Positions 1 through 11,390 are shown, counted from the stretch's first letter. The stretch is 64,000 nt of DNA from Mesostigma viride (GCA_009746045.1 RPFO01000448.1:3622373-3686372); one strand, 5' to 3'. The notes: generated by a model from the sequence alone, not told the origin. Made by a program: numbers and translations.

Positions 1-82
1 TACTTTATATACTATATCCTCATACTATGTCCTCGAGACTATGTCCTCAAGACCATGTCCTCAAAACTATGTCCTCATGTGT
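1..82. repeat. CTATGTCCTC short tandem repeat
   Basis: About five imperfect copies of a CTATGTCCTC decamer follow each other at roughly 15-bp spacing, with some A/C variation. No coding potential is visible. The array may continue to the left of the window. Confidence 0.7.
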
Positions 83-92
83 TAGTGTGTGT

Positions 93-119
93 GAATCGGA
101 TTTCTTTGAAAATAGTTTA
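93..119 (+). repeat. 5' fragment of interspersed repeat
   Basis: This 27-bp stretch (GAATCGGATTTCTTTGAAAA...) matches, with one or two changes, the start of the duplicated repeat at 61333 and 62873. The following 200 bp do not align clearly, so only the first bases of that repeat, or a strongly diverged copy, are present here. Confidence 0.55.
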
Positions 120-916
120 GTACAGTTTAGTTTTGTATAGTGGTACGAGAGAGACCGCCGCAGGCGGCTGGGACAGCGGCCGGCTGTAAGTCCCGCCGGC
201 CGCGCAGATTTCAGGCGTTAGACAATCAAGTCATCAGTTAAATATGGGAATTGTGGGCCGGCTGCCCTTGGTCAGGCCGCGCACCACTTGTCCATAGGCA
301 GCTAGTGCGGAATGTACGACATTGCTGAAAATCCGGTGTCACATGCTAGTGACGAGACGGTCGCCACTTGTCAGTGACCATATTTTGTGACAAAAGCACT
401 TTGCGTGGCAAGACCTAGTGGGCTTTGACACTAGGAGTAGGAATAGTTCAAAGCTCATGTATTTCGTAGGGAGTTTGTGACGCAAGTCTGACGTTACACG
501 GAAATTGAATGACGGTTGTCAACGGCTGTGCTGCTTGGCCGAAGGGGAATATAGCCAAACACAGTTTGTCGCCCAGGTAATTTCTTTCACCCGCCCACCC
601 ACCCCTTTTTCTCTGTTGAATGGGAGCATGCACTACCTGCTGAATCGTTTTCTTGTTCGGTCCCACCTTGCCATTCATTCATGATACCTCAGCCCACTCA
701 AAAGGTTGTTTCAATAAAGACTGGTGACTCTTGGGAGTGAACGGGTGTAAAACATGGGGGGGGGGTTGTGGCAAGTCTCGATTGGTTTAATTCAGTACAG
801 AACAAGCCCAACCCTGTCCAAACATGCTGCATATGGCATCACCACCACCTTCTCGTGGTTTCGAAATGGCGCCATCCACAGTGTGGAAGACAGGTGTGAC
901 AGCCTATTGTTTTACA
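120..916. other. No gene recognised
   Basis: Mixed-composition DNA with a GC-rich patch (about 150-300). Short open frames exist, but none has recognisable protein character. CACTAGGAG at 429 resembles the CACTA-like terminus seen at 42427 but lacks the rest of it. Confidence 0.5.
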
Positions 917-2790
917 CTCCCTCCTGCCCTCCTGCCCTCCTGCCCTCCTGCCCTCCTGCCCTCCTGCCCTCCTGCCCTCCTCCCCTCCTGCCCTCCTGCC
1001 CTCCTGCCCTCCTGCCCTCCTGCCCTCCTGCCCTCCTGCCCTCCTGCCCTCCTGCCCTCCTGCCCTCCTGCCCTCCTGCCCTCCTGCCCTCCTGCCCTCC
1101 TGCCCTCTCCTCCTCCCTCCTCCCCTCCTCCCCTCCTCCCCTCCTCCCTCCTCCCCTCCTCCCTCCTCCCCTCCTCCCCTCCTCCCTCCTCCCTCCTCCC
1201 CTCCTCTCTCCTCCCCTCCTCCCCTCCTCCCTCCTCCCCTCCTCCCCTCCTCCCCTCCTCGCCTCCTCGCCTCCTCCCCTCCTCCCCTCCTCCCCTCCTC
1301 CCCTCCTCCCCTCCTCCCCTCCTCCCCTCCTCCCCTCCTCCCCTCCTCCCCTCCTCCCCTCCTCCCCTCCTCCCCTCCTCCCCTCCTCCCCTCCTCCCTC
1401 CTACCCTCCTACCCTCCTACCCTCCTACCCTCCTGCCCTCCTGCCCTCCTGCCCTCCTGCCCTCCTGCCCTCCTGCCCTCCTGCCCTCCTGCCCTCCTGC
1501 CCTCCTGCCCTCCTGCCCTCCTGCCTCCTGCCCTCCTGCCCTCCTGCCCTCCTGCCCTCCTGCCCTCCTGCCCTCCTGCCCTCCTGCCCTCCTCCCCTCC
1601 TCCCCTCCTCCCCTCCTCCCCTCCTCCCCTCCTCCCCTCCTCCCCTCCTCCCCTCCCTCCTCCCCTCCTCCCCTCCTCCCCTCCTCGCCTCCTCGCCTCC
1701 TCCCTCCTCCCTCCTCCCCTCCTCCCTCCTCCCCTCCTCCCCTCCTCCCCTCCTCCCTCCTCCCCTCCTCCCTCCTCCTCCTCCCTCCTCCCTCCTCCCC
1801 TCCTCCCCTCCTCCCCTCCTACCCTCCTACCCTCCTACCTCCTACCCTCCTACCCTCCTGCCCTCCTGCCCTCCTGCCCTCCTGCCCTCCTGCCCTCCTG
1901 CCCTCCTGCCCTCCTGCCCTCCTGCCCTCCTGCCCTCCTGCCCTCCTGCCCTCCTGCCCTCCTGCCCTCCTGCCCTCCTGCCCTCCTGCCCTCCTGCCCT
2001 CCTGCCCTCCTGCCCTCCTGCCCTCCTGCCCTCCTGCCCTCCTGCCCTCCTGCCCTCCTGCCCTCCTGCCCTCCTGCCCTCCTCCCCTCCTCCCCTCCTC
2101 CCCTCCTCCCCTCCTCCCCTCCCTCCCTCCTCCCCTCCCTCCTCCCTCCTCCCCTCCTCCCCTCCTCCCCTCCTCCCTCCTCTCCTCCTCCCCTCCTCCC
2201 CTCCTCCCCTCCTCCCTCCTCGCCTCCTCGCCTCCTCGCCTCCTCGCCTCCTCCCCTCCTCCCCTCCTCCCTCCTCCCCTCCTCCCCTCCTCCCCTCCTC
2301 CTCCTCCCCTCCTCCCCTCCTCCCCTCCTCCCCTCCTCCCCTCCTCCCTCCTCCCCTCCTCCCCTCCTCCCCTCCTCCCCTCCTCCCCTCCTCCCCTCCT
2401 CCCCTCCTCCCCTCCTCCCCTCCTACTCCTACCCTCCTACCCTCCTACCCTCCTACCCTCCTACCCTCCTACCCTCCTACCCTCCTACCCTCCTACCCTC
2501 CTACCCTCCTACCCTTCTACCCTCCTACCCTCCTACCCTCCTACCCTCCTACCCTCCTGCCCTCCTGCCCTCCTGCCCTCCTGCCCTCCTGCCCTCCTGC
2601 CCTCCTGCCCTCCTGCCCTCCTGCCCTCCTGCCCTCCTGCCCTCCTGCCCTCCTACCCTCCTGCCCTCCTACCCTCCTACCCTCCTACCCTCCTGCCCTC
2701 CTACCCTCCTGCCCTCCTGCCCTCCTACCCTCCTACCCTCCTACCCTCCTACCCTCCCACCCTCCTACCCTCCTACCCTCCTACCCTTCC
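917..2790. repeat. 1.9-kb octamer minisatellite CCCTCCT(G/C/A)
   Basis: The 8-bp unit CCCTCCTN is repeated more than 200 times with three variants, grouped into blocks: G-type (about 917-1105, 1435-1590, 1858-2080), C-type with 7-bp slippage units (1105-1395, 1590-1815, 2080-2420) and A-type (1395-1435, 1815-1858, 2420-2555), then a mixed G/A tail. The order G, C, A is repeated three times. Because 8 bp is not a multiple of 3, all frames read through and give long meaningless LPSCPPAL-like frames. C-type blocks are pure pyrimidine on this strand. Confidence 0.95.
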
Positions 2791-4572
2791 ATTGCTCACC
2801 AGAACGTGCGCTTGGGGAACAAAGAGCTCAAGCCGGGGGAGTGGCGCACAGGGACCGTGAACTTTACCAGGTACGTCACATGGGATGGGCGAGGGCTGCT
2901 CATAGCAGACACGGCACACAGGGCACATAGGGGAAGACAGGGCAGAAAAGGATAACACTGGGAGGGCCAGGACTGCATTGGCAGACCAGGCGCTGCGCAT
3001 GACCTTGGTGGTGAGCGGGGCGAGTTTGTGAGGTCTAGGACAGGGGGGCTGAATGCAGACTGTTTTTGTGCCTATTTTCAGTTTGGGGGCGGCATTGGCC
3101 TATTTCTAGTATATCATTCGCTTGTACCTATTGCTCATCTGTCCCCCTCAGGGAGTTGCTTCGCACTGCGGTTGAAGCTACGCCTTGGAGTCGCAGACGT
3201 CCAAGGGCTTCTTGGCTTTAACGTGTGGGCGTTTGATTGGTCTCACGAGGAGCAGTTGTCCTTGGACTGAGAAAGGAAAGGGGGGAGAGGTGGCGGGCGG
3301 GGGGGGGGGGGGGGGGGGGAGGGAAGGCGGCACATATGCTTGGTCTCATGAAGGGGGGCGTTGGTATTGGATAAGGGGGCGTTGGGGCTGAGGAGGGGAG
3401 GGAGGGAGGGGGCCCGTCTTGTAGTCAGGAAGATGGTATTGTTACGTGCAGATAGGCGACCTTTTCTTGGAAGCATTGGGACTTCTATATTCCATACTGA
3501 ACATGCACCACATTGCAGCTCACATGGCATCGCCCGATAGGACTACTGGGCACATGTACCCTTGTGCATGTAGGCCCCTGCATAGCCGCATGGAACTATG
3601 TCTTTGGGTTGGCTTGCGATTGAAGCATGCTTCTATGTCCCAGCTTTGAGGGCAGGCCAGCACAAAGTAGTGCCCAATTTGTGCCTGTGGTCCCACAGTC
3701 TCGCTGGCAATAGCCAATCAGCATGACTAGGGACCCCTCCCCCCTGCAGGGAGGCGCCCTCGCAGACCTCGCAAGAGATCTGTGGATCGGACCCCCTCTG
3801 GAAGGCTTCTATGAAACTCGAACCGCTTTTGAAGGCGTTGTGAGAGCAAACCTCCAGCAGGGTGTTGCTGGGGCGAATTTGCAGGGTAACCTATGTATAT
3901 GGGTTACCTATAGGGTTACCATTGCTTGTGTGGAACTTGTCGATGGGGGATATCTATATAAATGGGTTACCTATGTATATGGAATACATATATAAAGGGT
4001 TATCTATGTACATGGGTTACCCATGGGGTTACTGTTGCTCGTGTGGAACTTGTCCATTTTTTTTTCAATGTTTCCCTCAAGTTGACTGTGGCAGCTGTGG
4101 AATTTGCATGGCCCGCTCGCTGTGTGTGCTGGGAGCAGATGTGCTCATCATGGCCCATGGCAGATCCACTTCGAATATTCTGGTTGCGGGGTTGTCATCG
4201 TGCTGTTCCCCCACTCCCTCGTCACACATGGTGGTCGTGTCGTGGTCCCCCACTCCCCCGTGTCGCACGGTGGCCGCGTCATGTTCCCCCACTCCCTTGT
4301 TACGTATGGCGGCCGCGTCGAGGTCGTGGGGAAATTCACCTACAGCCGTATCCCACTCCCTCGTGACGTAGCTGGTGCATCCATCGCCCATCGCGGCGTC
4401 GTGACCTTGGACATCATGTGCCTTGTTTTTGCCTGCAGCATACCGTGTGCGGTCGCGGCACGCAACGCCACCGTGGGGCGCAGGTAGGGTCCGCAGCAGA
4501 AGCACCGCCATCATCATCAAGTTCGTGATCCTCGTACTCATCATCAAGTTCGTGATCCTCGTCATCATCATC
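2791..4572. other. No gene recognised; poly-G tract
   Basis: Non-repetitive spacer with a G homopolymer run at about 3296-3320 and GGGAGG-rich sequence around 3390-3415. Near 3890-4030 there is a short local repetition of GGGTTACC/TATATGG words. Open frames up to 198 codons occur on both strands but look like chance frames. No splice-consistent gene was found. Confidence 0.5.
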
Positions 4573-4651
4573 ATCATCACCACCAACACCAACACCAGCA
4601 CCAACACCAACACCAACACCAACACCAACACCAACACCAACACCAACAACA
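4573..4651. repeat. AACACC hexamer microsatellite
   Basis: After a short TCA trinucleotide run, AACACC is repeated about ten times with one AGCACC variant. It translates to TN or VG repeats in different frames, with no evidence of coding use. Confidence 0.85.
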
Positions 4652-5142
4652 CCAACACCATAGTGGTCACCATGGGCTTTTGTCATCATTCCTGCCATCA
4701 CCGTTGTGTTGTCATCATACTCTTCAAATAGCATTCTTCCTGAGGTATTTCTTTCTTGCAGAGCGGAAGTGGCTCTGCTTGTTTGATTCCATACTTGCTT
4801 CCTTGCTGCGGGCAGATGCCCACCTGTGCTTCGTCAGGTTCCTGCAATCTGCTCCAATCAATGTGTCACTGCGTCTGTCGTTGGTTGAAAAAGCATTATT
4901 GTCGTATTTGATGCACAGCATTTCAAGCATGCATTTGGGTAGTCTTCACATAAGTGTGATGTTATGAAGTTGGAAGAGCTGTGCCATGTGTACGTGGGAT
5001 GCTGGGTTGAATGGCATGACATACATGCTGATATCGATGCAGGTATGTGAGCAGTCATGGAGACAACCTAATGGCAAATACGTGTCTAGCAGAAAGTTAC
5101 ATTCTCGAAGACCTGTAGAAAGTTTGAGATGACAAAGACTAG

Positions 5143-5255
5143 CACATAGTAGTAGGGATATAAAAGTACTACTATAAGCAACTTCATCTCTCAAGACTGA
5201 CATATAGTAGTAGGGATATAAAAGTACTGCTATAAGCAACTTCATCTCTCAAGAG
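5143..5255 (+). repeat. 58-bp tandem duplication
   Basis: Two adjacent near-identical copies of a 58-bp segment beginning CATAGTAGTAGGGATATAAA and ending in TTCATCTCTCAAGA. They differ at a few positions, such as CTACTATAAG and CTGCTATAAG. Confidence 0.85.
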
Positions 5256-5727
5256 TCTGGAATGAGGGGTTGGTACTAGGTTGTAGTGCATCAATTGACC
5301 CCAGGGGCTCAATGGGTTCGAGGTCGTTAGCACTCTTCCTACTTGCTGCTGCATGCACTGATTACCACTCTTGGACTTCCATCCCATTGGCCCTTCCGTC
5401 AGTGTCCCACCCAGCATCATTATTTTGCACCACCTTGCCATGCTGGTCGCTGAAATCCATGTCATGGAAAGCACCGCTACATGTTCACTACTTAACAGCT
5501 AACTTTTAAACTTTTTTTAGCATGCCACTATGCACATTCCCTTTTACTGTTTTCCCACGTGCAATGCATGCAGCTTTGCAGGTTGGCCCGCGCCTTTGGT
5601 TGTCAAGTATCGCACACCAAGCCACATTCGGAAGTAACAAGGAGCTAGATGGCCAACACTGAATACCCTTGCCACGTACGGAATGTTGCACGTGGGGGCA
5701 TGGACCTTCCACTGATTAATTGAGACT

Positions 5728-6118
5728 TAGAAGCACGTAGACTGCGTCACCGGTCACGTGGGCACCAATCGTTAAAGGGACCCTCAATGCCTCAACCCCC
5801 TACTATACACGACCAGGAGGGAGGACGCCCGAGCTGAACTCTCACTGCCTTACAGCTGAACTCTCACTGCCTTCCAGTGTGCTACCTTCTATTGATGCTG
5901 CAGTTTGACTCACAAGGGTCAGTCCCAACTCTCCTCATTCGCTAGTAGTATCAAAGCGGAGTAGCACAGTAGTATTTATGTGCACATGCATGCGCATGAG
6001 CATGCACACTAATTCATGATCACGTAGACTGTGTCACGTGGGTATATACCAATAAACTCGAACCTTCAACCCCTGTACACAATGAGGAGGGATAACGCCC
6101 TAGCTAGCTCTCACTGCC
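5728..6118 (+). repeat. Diverged direct duplication
   Basis: The segments at about 5730-5870 and 6018-6118 share CACGTAGACTG, CACGTGGG, CCAAT, GAGGAGGGA and CTCTCACTGCC in the same order. They look like an old tandem duplication with indels. Inside the first copy, AGCTGAACTCTCACTGCCTT is itself duplicated (about 5834-5875). No coding function is visible. Confidence 0.6.
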
Positions 6119-6133
6119 CTAAGTGGGCAGGCC

Positions 6134-6169
6134 ATTAATTAATTAATTAATTAATTAATTAATTAATTA
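6134..6169. repeat. (TTAA)n microsatellite
   Basis: Nine perfect TTAA/AATT units. The same motif precedes the related interspersed repeat at 58137, so it may be a tail of that repeat. Confidence 0.9.
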
Positions 6170-6320
6170 GAAACATAACTCCGTTGGGAGTATCTGTAAC
6201 AAATATCCCTGAGAAGGGGCATATGGCCTATAATACATTCTAGGCTACTTCCTGCAAGGGTGGGAATGTACCCTTGCTCTAGGTGCACCAGCTAGGGCGC
6301 ACCTGCACCCTCATGATCTA
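6170..6320 (+). repeat. Interspersed repeat, copy 1
   Basis: About 150 bp are shared with 58155-58300. Common words in order are CTCCGTTGGGAGTA, ATATCCCTGAGAAGGGGCAT, AATACATTCTAGGCTACTTC, GCAAGGGTGGGAATGTA and GCTCTAGGTGCACCAG. Both copies are directly preceded by TTAA repeats. The family is not identified; a SINE or MITE fragment is possible. Confidence 0.75.
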
Positions 6321-6389
6321 TCACGCTATGCCCAGCTAAGGGGGAGCATGTCATGTGGGGGAAGATCATCATGGCTATACAAGAGCTGC

Positions 6390-6425
6390 GAGAGGTCCCC
6401 AGTTCGATTCCGGTCGGATTCATTT
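6390..6425 (+). promoter_or_regulatory. Possible pol III B-box-like motif
   Basis: CAGTTCGATTCCGG (about 6402-6415) matches a tRNA B-box, GTTCGANTC. The flanking bases do not form a T-stem and no A-box is clear upstream, so this is not called a tRNA gene. It could be part of a tRNA-derived SINE next to the interspersed repeat. Confidence 0.2.
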
Positions 6426-6698
6426 GCAGATCGCGTTTTCCGCGTTTTCCGCGGACCGGCACTGAACGCACATGGTTTTCACCTTTGCGGCGTGCCAAAT
6501 CAGAAAATTAATATAAGAGCTAGGGCATGGCTTCTCGACAGAGAGCATCTCTCTGCATGGCATAGCATGGCTAAATTCTTAATGCAACATCCATGGGGGT
6601 CCCATTATAGGCAGGGCTTGGCTAAATTCTGAAGGCATCATCCATGGGGGCCATTATGGGCGCACATGCGCGTGGGCCACATGCTAGGCTAAGCCTGA

Positions 6699-6766
6699 CT
6701 AATTAATTAATTAATTAATTAATTAATTAATTAATTAATTAATTAATTAATTAATTAATTAATTAA
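6699..6766. repeat. (AATT)n microsatellite
   Basis: About 17 perfect AATT units. Confidence 0.95.
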
Positions 6767-7179
6767 ACTCGTGCTCCCGTTATGAAGTCACGGAGCACCG
6801 AAGTGCTTTTAATCCCTGTGTGTGCACAACCGGAGAAAGGGCAGAGACCCCCAGCCTCCTTCATGCCAAAGGCATGCCACAGCTGCATTCGGGCACGTTA
6901 GCTAAACGGACACGCTAACGATCCGGCAATCTGTGGGTGCAATAAGACCCATGTGAGCATGGCATAACATGGAGCGTGGCCGGGCGAGTAAACGGATCAT
7001 AGCCAAGACGTAGCATGGATGTACAACAAGGACTAAGCTAAGGCTACATGGCTGGTTGTGTACCGTGCGTTAGCGGTGCACGTGACTAGGTATGTTGGCA
7101 CGGCTAGGCAAACGTTCTAAGCATAGCTGCCATGGCGGCAGTGACTACCAATGGATACAAGCTAGGGCTATTAGCTAGT
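6767..7179. other. No gene recognised
   Basis: Spacer downstream (in minus orientation) of the ORF1 remnants. It could be the 3' untranslated part of a LINE, but no poly-A tail or repeat end can be defined. Confidence 0.4.
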
Positions 7180-7557
7180 CTAGCCCGCGGGGGGCGTCCA
7201 CATCTTGTGGTTGAGCATTGACAGGTCCCCGCCCCTCCAGTACACCTTGGGCTTCTGCTGGGGGTCCTGCTTGTGGCGGAGGTACTCCGGCCACAGGTCG
7301 CGTCGCTGCTGCTGCTGAGCGGGGGTCAGGTCGTCGTCCAGCGTCCAGGTGAGGTCGTGCAACCGCTTGCGACGAGAGAGGAACCGCTGCTTGTCCTCAC
7401 GGGAGGCCGGGAAGGTGAGCAGAACTGGTGGGGGAGCCGCCTTGTCCCGTGAGTGGGGAAGGCGGTGACACCCACGCAGTTCTACCTCACCTACCAGGCC
7501 CATGAGGGTAAGGAGCTGGTCCTTGAGCTCATCGGCAAGCCTGACTAATCTATACAC
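7180..7557 (-). pseudogene. L1-type LINE ORF1 C-terminal fragment
   Basis: The 125-residue frame carries the hallmark of the L1 ORF1 C-terminal region: a hydrophobic beta strand PPPVLLTF, a DK/R-rich helix (EDKQRFLSRRKRL) and LDDDLTPAQQQQRRDLWP, followed by a WRGGDL strand. In L1 ORF1 proteins this region follows an RRM and binds RNA in the retrotransposition particle. The RRM and coiled coil are mostly missing, so this is a fragment. It lies 60 bp downstream of a second copy (7618-8086), suggesting two related LINE remnants in tandem. The family call rests on motif pattern only. Confidence 0.6.
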
Positions 7558-7617
7558 TAAGTACTGGTATATATTCCCTAGTCTGAGGTGGCAGGGGGGG
7601 CCTGCCAGGGCTTGTGG

Positions 7618-8086
7618 TCAACGTGGATGACCGCCCCCCTCCAGTATACCGGCTTCCCCCTTGCGCTCTGCCGGAGCTGAAGGTAGGTCGGCCATAGCTC
7701 GCGTCGATCGCCGTTGTTGCTGGGCCAGGGTCAAGTCATCGTCCAGCGTGAAGCGAGTCTCCGAGAGCTTCTTGCGGCATTTAAGGAACGCCAGCTTGTC
7801 CGCCATGTACTTAAAGGTGAGGAGCACGGGTGCCGGGCCAGCCTTCCCCCGCGCGCGGGGGAGGCGGACAGCCGACATGTGCAGCTCACCAGTGAGTAGC
7901 ATGGGGGCAAAAATGTCGCGCTTAAATGCCTCAAGAAGGCTCGTGGAGGTCTCACCTGCCGGCTGGTCGAAGTGCTTGACGATGACATTGTGGCTGCGCC
8001 TGGCGATGTCGGCTTCCTCGCGAAGGTCGAGGGCTTGTTGCTTGAGTTGTGCCGTGATGGTGGAGGTGGTGGAGGTGGTGTGCTGC
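7618..8086 (-). pseudogene. L1-type LINE ORF1 fragment, 3' part
   Basis: The frame reads a short coiled coil (TITAQLKQQALDLREEAD), an RRM-like segment (SHNVIVKHFDQPAGE...) and the ORF1 C-terminal signature PAPVLLTF...KLAFLKCRKKL...TLDDDLTLAQQQ. It then degenerates near 7700. Its upstream part is cut at 8087 by the TTAA element; the coding strand resumes at 10346. The removed site gives open sequence on both sides, but the frame across it is shifted by one, so the gene was probably already broken or has later indels. Confidence 0.6.
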
Positions 8087-8090
8087 TTAA
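8087..8090. repeat. TTAA target duplication, left
   Basis: TTAA directly flanks the left inverted end of the 2.25-kb element and is repeated at 10342-10345 beside the right end. Confidence 0.85.
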
Positions 8091-8106
8091 GGGGTCCGGA
8101 CACACC
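8091..8106 (+). repeat. Terminal inverted repeat, left
   Basis: GGGGTCCGGACACACC, perfectly complementary to 10326-10341. Confidence 0.9.
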
Positions 8107-10325
8107 GGAATTATTTCGCGCCAAAAAATTCGCGCCGGTACCCGGCACGTGAAATTGTGGTGCACGATGCGCGTAGCCCTTGCGCCAAGTTGGCCATGGC
8201 GACGTGCGTTAGGTAATAAATGCAGTAATATGGCAATAAGACCGCAGAAAATTATGCAGATGCGTCAAATCAAAGTTTCATCATGATCTTGCGTAGCCGA
8301 AGATGCATTATTGACGAGATCGATGCCATTTTTCATCCGCGTTTGCGAGGGGGTCTGGCCCGGAAATCTTGCCGCAACGAATAAGCAGCAATACATGCCT
8401 ACAGCGATAATTACAAAGGTTCTTAGTCCCTAGCGATGCAGAAAGCAACGTTCATTAACGGGGAGATTGAAAATGTTAAAGAACCTTTTATTTTATTACT
8501 TTTCCTCGTCATTTTCGGAAAGAAAACGCCAGGTCCTGCTTTATGCGCTGTCAACCCGTCCATGGGTGGCTGGCATTTCTTGCGCGCCTTGTCAGGAAAG
8601 ATAGCATGCCATTGTACGTCTATTATCCAGTGGTTACCCCGAAGTCTATTGCGTTTAGAAATCCCTTTATTCTAAGCTTTCAGCACGGTTTCCTGGAAGG
8701 GTGCGTTGTTTTGTTCGCCGCTTGCTGCATGCACGTCTCTAGTTTTCCGGCAGCTTTCAACCGATTCGCTTACGTTATGCGTGGCAAGCTCTGAAATCCT
8801 GTCTAGGATTGGGTAATATCAAGGTAAGCTGCTACGTTAATGTAATGATATATGGAAGGATTTGGATGGCAGAGTGCTTATATTGCATATTCAACACGTA
8901 CCCCGGCATGCCTCGAGGGCGGCATGCAACAAGCTGGCGAGCATATGAACCGTGCGTCTCAACGTGCTGGGAAACAAGGTGGCTATACTTCTCTTGCTGG
9001 CCATGCTTTGTATATGTGTAAGCTATGCTTACGTGTGTGTCCTCTTTAGATTTGTGGATCACAGCCACTATGCTTCACAATCAATGTGCTCTCAAGGATG
9101 CTAGCCATGCTTATGAGGATGGCTGCAAGCCATTTCTCTTATGGCTTTGCTGTATTTCGTGTTTGCGCTTACAGTTCTGTTTTGTTGGTTGGTTTTTGAA
9201 CGGGGTGATGTGAACCTGCAGGGTTAGAACATTGTGTTATTATTGCTGGTTGATTGAGGCATCATCCTCTACTCTAAGTCAGCATAGCACGTGTAGATGA
9301 GCATGCTGTTTATGCACCTTATTGTTGAGCATGGTTTACAACCATGGTGAGGTGTGGGGTGTGGCTAGCATGTACGAGTCACCCATCTAATCCCACATGT
9401 TTCTGTTGCTATTGAACGTTGCTTGGGCCTCTAAACATTTCTGTTATTACCAATGAAGATTGCCAACTATGCTACCATAGTGTGGTGCTGCATGCTATGA
9501 ATGACCTCTCTAGTACTCAAGGCTCATGCTCAGCTTGATCCTGCATTTGGTGGCTGTTTGTATAACTCAATTGGCAGCGGTCTATGTTAGGATTCTGATG
9601 ATTTGTGGTGGGCAGGTGATGAAAAGGGTTAAGTTTGAGCTCATGCCAGTCTATACTAGGGTTGAGGGGTGGCAGTTGAGGACACTAGTTTATGCCATCA
9701 GTCTAGCTCAGAATGACCTGAATTTTGATTCCAAGATAGTTTGCATGATAAATAACTTGCTGGCACCTTGTTTGCCCCACTTGGTGGTGGGCAAGGGGGT
9801 GATTGGTGCAGCCATTTGGCATAAAACCGTATTTTCGTGCATTTTTTTTTTCATACAAAAGTGATGTTTGTTCACATACGTGGTCAGAATGAGCTGAAAA
9901 TTGGTCCCATTGATATTCCCACCCTGTGGAAGTTATCTATGTCTCCCTGGGCCCAACACATGCGTATTTGATTTGATTTTTTTTTTTTAGTCACAAAAAA
10001 GACGTATTTTTTGGTAAACTGCCAAAGTATGCCCAGACGTGCGATTTTGGTGCTGCAAATTAGCTCCATTCCTTGGTCTGGGTGGGGATTTTACTGGAAT
10101 ATGGTGTTTGGTCCACAAGTGTGGGGGGGTTGTCCTAGGCAATCCGTGCTTTTAGGGGGTGTGCGCGCTAAAAATAGCTCCGTGCACATGGATGGTGATG
10201 GGCCTTGAACTCAAAAAGTAGCCAGATGCATGCCCAAGGGTCATATTTATGGTCCCCCATCATAATTTGCATTGCCAGAATGGGTATTGAGTGCAAAACA
10301 TGTGTATTCAATTTGGGGGGGTTCA

Positions 10326-10341
10326 GGTGTGTCCGGACCCC
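10326..10341 (-). repeat. Terminal inverted repeat, right
   Basis: GGTGTGTCCGGACCCC, the perfect complement of the left end, followed by TTAA at 10342-10345. Confidence 0.9.
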
Positions 10342-10345
10342 TTAA

Positions 10346-10852
10346 CCCATTAAGCAAGTCCGCCCAGGTGGAGGGAGCATCGCCGGCCGGGCCAGCAGGC
10401 GCCGGCTGGGCGGCGATGTCCTTCACCGCCTGGGCGGTGAGGCCGGCGGTGTCATGCAAGCTCTCAAGGGCGGTGGCGGTGGCTTAGAAGGCGTTGGTCG
10501 AGGTCGAGGAGCTGGGCTTTGATGTCGGCAGTGGAGGCGGAAATGGCAGTGGAGGTGGAGGCGGCGGCGGTGGAAATGTGAGGAAGTTCAGCAGACTGTC
10601 AGCGTGCCACCCATTGCTGCGACGTCGGCATGCACCAAGGGGGGTCACGTGCTGCTGGAAGGCTTCCGTGAGGATGGAACGGAGGGTGGGGGCGGAGATG
10701 GATGGAGCCCAGATCTCGCCATCAGAGCGCTGGAGAAGGGAGTTGAGGATGGCATGCTGGAGGACGGGGCGGGGGGAGCCGAAAACCATGCTGACGTTAA
10801 GTGCCAGCGACGGCCGTCGGTGACGAGGAGGCGTCCGGTGCACTAGGAACTC
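10346..10852 (-). pseudogene. L1-like ORF1 N-terminal remnant
   Basis: On the minus strand this region codes, in two frames, for a low-complexity N-terminal part: a helical stretch (LQHAILNSLLQRSDGEIWAP...), then proline/serine-rich sequence, then TADIKAQLLDLDQ and an alanine/proline linker (VKDIAAQPAPAGPAGDAP) running up to the TTAA insertion. Its position directly before the interrupted ORF1 copy suggests it is the missing N-terminal half. ORF1 N-termini are poorly conserved, so this rests on context. Confidence 0.4.
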
Positions 10853-11165
10853 GGCTGAGAATTTGTTGAGAATTTTTGAGAATGGCCTGAGAATGGCCTG
10901 AGAATGGCCTGAGAATAACTGAGAATTTCTGAGCATTTCTGAGAATATCTGAGAATATCTGAGAATTGGCTGAGAATAGCTGAGAATTTTTTAGAATAAT
11001 CTGAGAATAAGGGGTGAGAATGGCCTGAGAATAAAGGGACTTGGGGATCGAGAATAGTGCACAGGCTGAGAATATTGGGAAACTGAGAATATTTGGAAAC
11101 TGAGAATATTGAGAAAACTGAGAATGTTGAGAAAACTGAGAATAACAAGGGACTGAGAATACGGA
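10853..11165. repeat. TGAGAAT degenerate tandem repeat
   Basis: The heptamer TGAGAAT recurs about 28 times at 10-20 bp spacing with variable fillers (GGCC, ATC, TTTC, TTGGC). The arrangement is phased but not a clean minisatellite. No coding function is supported. Confidence 0.8.
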
Positions 11166-11390
11166 GAAAATGCAAACCATAGACCTTATGCTAGCAGCGG
11201 CAATCTGCCAGCATAAGAATCAGCATTGTTGCAAACAATGCTAGGAGGACAAATTCTTTTATTATCAAAATAGTATGCCATATTGATGATGACAAATATT
11301 CACTGCATTTGCTGACCACCCCGCATTTGCTAGCTGGGCCCATGTATGTAATGGCCTCCCATTTCCCATCGGACCATGGTATTTATCAAG

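Larger units (their letters stand above)
8091..10341. mobile_element. 2.25-kb TTAA-flanked DNA transposon, non-autonomous
   Basis: The ends are a perfect 16-bp inverted repeat (GGGGTCCGGACACACC at 8091-8106; complement at 10326-10341) flanked by TTAA on both sides. TTAA duplication is the mark of the piggyBac superfamily, although these tips begin GGGG rather than the usual CCC/CCY, so the superfamily is inferred. No transposase-like frame is present; the interior is AT-richer, with CATGC-rich sequence and no frame longer than about 110 codons. It is therefore a non-autonomous copy. It interrupts an L1-like ORF1 remnant on the minus strand. Confidence 0.8.

Noticed and set aside
429-443. A third CACTA-like end
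   Set aside because: Only CACTAGGAGTA matches; there is no subterminal GTAACC array next to it.
754-2955. Long proline/leucine/serine-rich open frames
   Set aside because: They come from an 8-bp repeat that has no stop in any frame; two overlapping frames are equally open, and the sequence has no non-repetitive protein part.
4077-4673. 198-codon minus-strand frame with VLVLVL and MMMM repeats
   Set aside because: It is driven by the hexamer and TCA microsatellites; the rest is not protein-like.
6390-6425. tRNA gene
   Set aside because: B-box-like sequence only; no T-stem pairing, no acceptor stem and no A-box.
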